NCBI GenBank assembly: GCA_004020875.1
Contig: SAPZ01000020.1
Span: 1 to 64,000, forward strand
Length of the DNA stretch: 64,000 nt
From: Mesorhizobium sp.
GTDB lineage: Bacteria; Pseudomonadota; Alphaproteobacteria; Rhizobiales; Rhizobiaceae
Reading direction: 5' to 3'
Shown here: positions 60,901 through 64,000 of the stretch, piece after piece
Layout of the letters: each line of letters starts with the position of its first letter
How positions within the stretch are numbered: the first letter of the stretch is position 1
The notes under the pieces: generated by a model
Database searches by the model: none
Told to the model about the DNA's origin: nothing
What the model saw: the letters and a program-made list of their open reading frames with translations, nothing else
Translations under genes and position numbers: made by a program

Positions 60901-62136
60901 ATGAATGAGACAGGGTCCCGGCAAGTCGTCATAGCCGGGGCCGGCATCGCCGGACTGACTGCGGCACTCGCCTTTTCAGCCCGCGGCTTGCCAGTGAAAC
61001 TGTTCGAGCAGGCCAAGCAGCTCCAAGCGGCCGGCTCCGGCCTTCAGCTGGCTCCCAACGCGACCCGCATCCTGCGCCGGCTTGGCGTACTGGACCGCCT
61101 GTTGCCCAACGCGGTCCGGCCCGAAGCGGTGGTGCTGAAGGATGCGAAAAGCCTGCGCGAGCTGGCGCGCGTACCGCTTGGACAGGCAGCCGAGCAGCGC
61201 TGGGGCGCGCCCTATCTGGTGTCCCACCGCGCCGACCTGCAGGCGGCCCTGGCGGAGGAAATGGCGGGGCGGTCGGATATCGAACTCGTCACCGGCGCGC
61301 GGGTGACTGGCATCGCCACCGACCCGCGAAGCGTAACCACGACGGTCGAGATCGAGGGGAAAACCACCTCGGTCGCAAGCAGCCTGCTGGTCGGAGCTGA
61401 TGGCGTCTGGTCGACGGTTCGCGCGCGGCTTGCGGCCCGGGACCCCGCCTTCGCGAAAAGCCGCTTCTCGGGCCGACTGGCCTGGCGCGCCACTGTGGCG
61501 GTCGACGGCCCTGCCGGGCAGGCTTTTGCCGAGATCGGAGCGGCGGGCTGCGTCACCACCTTCCTGCATCCTGGCTTCCATCTGGTCGCCTATCCGGTGA
61601 GCAAGGGCCGCACCGTCAACCTTGCCGCTTTCACCAGAGGCGAACGTATCGCGGAAGGCTGGTCGGGCCATGCCGACCCGGCCGTCCTGTCCAATGCCAT
61701 GCGTGGCACCGCAACCATGCTCGCAAGGCTCGTCGCGCTGGCGGGGCCGTGGACGGCGTTTCCAATGCACACTGTCCAGCAACCGCGCTGGGCGGTCCCG
61801 CAAGGCATCGCGCTGATCGGCGACGCCGCGCATGCCATGACCCCGTTCGCGGCGCAGGGCGCGGCCATGGGGATCGAGGACGCCTCGATGCTCGCCAATG
61901 CGGTTGCCGATTTTCCCGGCGATCCGGCCCACAGCCTCGCTGTCTGGGAAAATCTCAGGCGGCCGCGCGTCGCAAGAGTGCTGAAGCGCGGCGCGCTCAA
62001 TCGGCTGACCTGGCACGCCTGGGGACCGGTGGCAGTCGCCCGCAATCTGGTGCTGGCGACGCGGCCGCCGGAAAAGCTCGCGGCGGACCTGGACTGGCTC
62101 TACGGGTGGGAGGAGCGGAAGGTGGCGCGGCGGTAG
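60901..62136 (+). CDS. FAD-dependent aromatic-type monooxygenase
   Basis: A 411-residue class A flavin hydroxylase. It has VVIAGAGIAGLTAALAFSARGLPVKLFEQ (GxGxxG FAD loop), GADGVWSTVRARL (DG motif) and ALIGDAAHAMTPFAAQGAAMGIEDA (GD motif), as in salicylate and 6-hydroxynicotinate hydroxylases. It uses NAD(P)H and O2. No ring-cleavage genes are close by, so the substrate is not known. It follows the zinc-finger gene after 29 bases. Confidence 0.92.
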   Translation: MNETGSRQVVIAGAGIAGLTAALAFSARGLPVKLFEQAKQLQAAGSGLQLAPNATRILRRLGVLDRLLPNAVRPEAVVLKDAKSLRELARVPLGQAAEQRWGAPYLVSHRADLQAALAEEMAGRSDIELVTGARVTGIATDPRSVTTTVEIEGKTTSVASSLLVGADGVWSTVRARLAARDPAFAKSRFSGRLAWRATVAVDGPAGQAFAEIGAAGCVTTFLHPGFHLVAYPVSKGRTVNLAAFTRGERIAEGWSGHADPAVLSNAMRGTATMLARLVALAGPWTAFPMHTVQQPRWAVPQGIALIGDAAHAMTPFAAQGAAMGIEDASMLANAVADFPGDPAHSLAVWENLRRPRVARVLKRGALNRLTWHAWGPVAVARNLVLATRPPEKLAADLDWLYGWEERKVARR

Positions 62137-62166
62137 AGCGCCCGAGGACTCGATCGCGGTGCTACG

Positions 62167-62835
62167 TCAGTTATACAACCCCATCGACCACCACAGCGAC
62201 ACCGGCAGCGGGTTCCACCATCCCGTGCGAATGCCGGCGACACGCAGTCCCGCCGCCGTCCAGGTGTTGCAGCCGACCAGCGCGTTAAAGTGGCCGCCGG
62301 CTTCGTAGAAACGGTCATAGGTTGAATAACCCGCGTTCTCGACCACCATCGGTCCGTTCGGCCCCTGCCGGAAACTCGCGGCGATGTAGTCGAGCAGCGC
62401 TGCGAAATGCGCCTCATCGATGTCGAAGCCGGAGACATCCGAGTGCGGCTCCTTGATCGTGCCGGCGACATCGACATGCATCACCGAGGCGTCAAGCGTC
62501 AGCGCCTTCAAAGCCGGCGCGGCCTTCAATTGCGACCATGTCGGCGTCTCCAGGTAGAAGGCGCGGCCGCCCCAGCCGAAGACAATGTAGCGTGCACCCG
62601 GGGCATCCATCGGCAGACCGGCACCGGCCAGGAAGGCGAAGCGCCGGCGAACGCCGTCATCGAGAGGGACAGCGATGTCGGTATGGATCGGGTTCTTCAG
62701 CACCAATATGCGCCGCGTCCCCTCGCCTTCGGCCATCGCCGCAGGCCAGAGCGGGCGCGGCACCAACGTGCCGAGCGCGGCGGCAAGAAGCACCGCGGCA
62801 ACCAGTGTGGCCAGGGAGCGCCAGATTTTTCTCAT
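62167..62835 (-). CDS. DUF2459 (TIGR02117) family protein
   Basis: A 222-residue protein with an N-terminal membrane anchor or signal (RKIWRSLATLVAAVLLAAALGTLVPRPL). KNPIHTDIAVPL, YIVFGWGGRAFYLETPTW and YDRFYEAGGHFNALVGCNTWTAAGL are the conserved blocks, with His, Cys and Asn that look like a papain-like active site. The function is not settled. ATG 62835 precedes the signal. It runs antiparallel to the FAD monooxygenase. Confidence 0.85.
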   Translation of the reverse strand: MRKIWRSLATLVAAVLLAAALGTLVPRPLWPAAMAEGEGTRRILVLKNPIHTDIAVPLDDGVRRRFAFLAGAGLPMDAPGARYIVFGWGGRAFYLETPTWSQLKAAPALKALTLDASVMHVDVAGTIKEPHSDVSGFDIDEAHFAALLDYIAASFRQGPNGPMVVENAGYSTYDRFYEAGGHFNALVGCNTWTAAGLRVAGIRTGWWNPLPVSLWWSMGLYN

Positions 62836-62893
62836 AAAGGTGTGGCTTTCCCTTTCAATCGAGCCAACCGCTATCAGCGGTTGCCCAAATAGC

Positions 62894-62927
62894 AAAAAAG
62901 CCCGACCGTCGCGCGGCCGGGCTTTTT
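62894..62927 (-). terminator. Terminator of the aap operon, symmetrical
   Basis: AGCCCGACCG pairs with CGGCCGGGCT (one mismatch) around a 5-base loop, with A and T runs on both flanks. On the minus strand it lies 19 bases beyond the ATP-binding-protein stop and ends in TTTTTT. It can work in either direction. Confidence 0.9.
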
Positions 62928-62945
62928 GAATTGGCGTCAGATTGG

Positions 62946-63749
62946 TCAGTGCAGGATCTGCGACAGGAACAGTTTCGTCCGCTCATGGCGCGGATGATCG
63001 AAGAACTCGGCTGGCGTGTTCTGCTCGACGATCTGGCCCTGATCCATGAAGATCACGCGGTTGGCGACCTTGCGGGCAAAGCCCATCTCGTGGGTGACGC
63101 ACAGCATCGTCATGCCCTCTTCCGCCAGGCCCACCATCGTCTCCAGCACTTCCTTGATCATCTCGGGATCGAGCGCCGAGGTCGGCTCGTCGAACAGCAT
63201 GATGCGCGGATTCATGCACAGCGAGCGCGCGATCGCCACGCGCTGCTGCTGGCCGCCGGAGAGCTGGCCCGGATATTTGTTGGCCTGTTCCGGGATCTTG
63301 ACGCGCTTGAGGAAATGCATGGCGATTTCCTCGGCCTGCTTCTTCGGCATCTTGCGCACCCAGATCGGCGCCAGTGTGCAGTTTTCCAGAATGGTAAGGT
63401 GCGGGAACAGGTTGAAATGCTGGAACACCATGCCGACCTCGCGGCGCACCTCGTCGATCTTCTTCAGATCGTTGGTGAGCTCCTTGCCGTCGACGATGAT
63501 CTTGCCCTTCTGGTGCTCCTCCAGCCGGTTGATGCAGCGGATCATGGTCGACTTGCCGGAGCCGGAGGGACCGCAAATGACGATGCGCTCGCCGCGCATC
63601 ACCTTGAGGTTGATGTCCTTCAGGACATGGAACTCGCCATACCATTTGTGCATGCCGACAATGTCGATGGCGACATCGGTGGTCGAGATGTGCATCTTCT
63701 TGGCATCGACCTTCAGGTCTTCCGCGCTGACGGCGTTCTCGGTGGTCAT
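62946..63749 (-). CDS. aapP: Amino-acid ABC transporter ATPase (AapP-like)
   Basis: A 267-residue ATP-binding subunit that powers general L-amino-acid uptake. ICGPSGSGKSTMIRCINRLE is Walker A, LSGGQQQRVAIARSL the signature and IMLFDEPTSALDPEM Walker B, with THEMGFARKVANRV (H loop). ATG 63749 has GGGGAA upstream; a TTG six bases earlier is less likely. It is downstream of the AapM permease gene and before the terminator, as in rhizobial aapJQMP. Confidence 0.94.
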   Translation of the reverse strand: MTTENAVSAEDLKVDAKKMHISTTDVAIDIVGMHKWYGEFHVLKDINLKVMRGERIVICGPSGSGKSTMIRCINRLEEHQKGKIIVDGKELTNDLKKIDEVRREVGMVFQHFNLFPHLTILENCTLAPIWVRKMPKKQAEEIAMHFLKRVKIPEQANKYPGQLSGGQQQRVAIARSLCMNPRIMLFDEPTSALDPEMIKEVLETMVGLAEEGMTMLCVTHEMGFARKVANRVIFMDQGQIVEQNTPAEFFDHPRHERTKLFLSQILH

Positions 63750-63777
63750 GGCCAATTCCCCTTATCGTTGTTCTTGG

Positions 63778-63818
63778 TGCATGTCCCAAAACCGCAACAC
63801 AGTTTTGGTCGATATGCA
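63778..63818. repeat. Palindromic element between aapM and aapP
   Basis: Outer TGCAT/ATGCA and inner CCAAAAC/GTTTTGG arms. It has the same plan as the elements near 115-159 and 43728-43772. Its right edge lies directly against the aapM stop TGA (minus strand), and it separates aapM from aapP by about 70 bases within the operon. Confidence 0.6.
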
Positions 63819-64000
63819 TCAGCGTTTGTAGCCGGTGTCGAGCCGGCGTTCGGTGTACATTGAATAGCGCGACATACCGAAGCACAACAGCCAGAAAACG
63901 AAGGCGGCAAAGATCAGGCCGGACTTCGGGGTTTGCGGTGTCGCCCAGTTCGGGTCGGCGAAGTTCTGCTTGACCACGCCGAGCAGGTCGAACATCGAGA
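63819..64000 (-). CDS. aapM: Amino-acid ABC transporter permease (AapM-like), C-terminal part
   Basis: About 60 residues remain; the rest lies beyond the window. They read SMFDLLGVVKQNFADPNW, then a membrane segment GLIFAAFVFWLLCFGMSRYS, and the end MYTERRLDTGYKR, typical of the AapM permease C-terminus. It is followed by aapP on the same strand after a palindromic element. Confidence 0.85.
   Translation of the reverse strand, partial: SMFDLLGVVKQNFADPNWATPQTPKSGLIFAAFVFWLLCFGMSRYSMYTERRLDTGYKR

Overview
The window looks like chromosomal DNA of a Rhizobiales alphaproteobacterium, most likely Mesorhizobium or a close relative. The pointers are high GC, a CIRCE-controlled groESL operon, the HAD-ribF pair, an Aap-type amino-acid ABC transporter, a rhizobial ChoX choline-binding protein, and dispersed palindromic intergenic elements of the kind common in that group. 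No rRNA, tRNA, CRISPR array, prophage or complete insertion sequence was found. The left edge may hold the end of an insertion sequence.

Layout. 1-6029: five glycan-transferase genes next to a palindromic repeat. 6221-8653: an HdeD-like membrane protein, ribF and a HAD phosphatase. 8936-12814: two tandem TadG-like von Willebrand proteins. 12902-15632: a LysE exporter, a DUF2189 membrane protein, a CAP lipoprotein and a small secreted protein. 15696-19200: marR-emrA-emrB efflux operon with a strongly folded element between emrA and emrB. 19542-23762: four overlapping glycosyltransferase genes. 23914-29728: a six-gene phospholipid operon. 29773-38811: regulators and oxidoreductases, including a TetR-controlled MFS/lactone oxidase/DSD1 operon and a divergent ATP-grasp/methyltransferase pair sharing a long palindrome. 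38911-41095: groESL with promoter, CIRCE and terminator. 41120-44383: a TetR-controlled oxidoreductase/OsmC/NTF2-like group and a second LysE exporter. 44481-46963: a compact group of small genes and a frameshifted glutathione S-transferase. 47056-53786: secreted phosphoesterase, cupredoxin, hydrolase plus ChoX with a divergent BetI-like regulator, and LysR/cupin. 53893-56623: fumC and two DoxX paralogues. 56649-60376: ppk-ppx. 60626-64000: zinc-finger protein, FAD monooxygenase, DUF2459 protein and the end of the aap operon.

Working together. The two glycosyltransferase groups probably build a surface polysaccharide, but no flippase, polymerase or sugar-nucleotide gene is present here. The six-gene lipid operon can be read as a small pathway: acyltransferase, CDP-diacylglycerol synthase, CDP-alcohol transferase, phosphatase, plus a hydrolase-methyltransferase. 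The CDP-alcohol transferase has Asn at two of its usual metal-binding Asp positions.

The observations most worth following up are the folded element upstream of emrB, the lipid operon with its altered transferase, the three palindromic elements that each begin right at the stop codon of a gene, and the 57-bp palindrome that fills the spacer of the ATP-grasp/methyltransferase pair.
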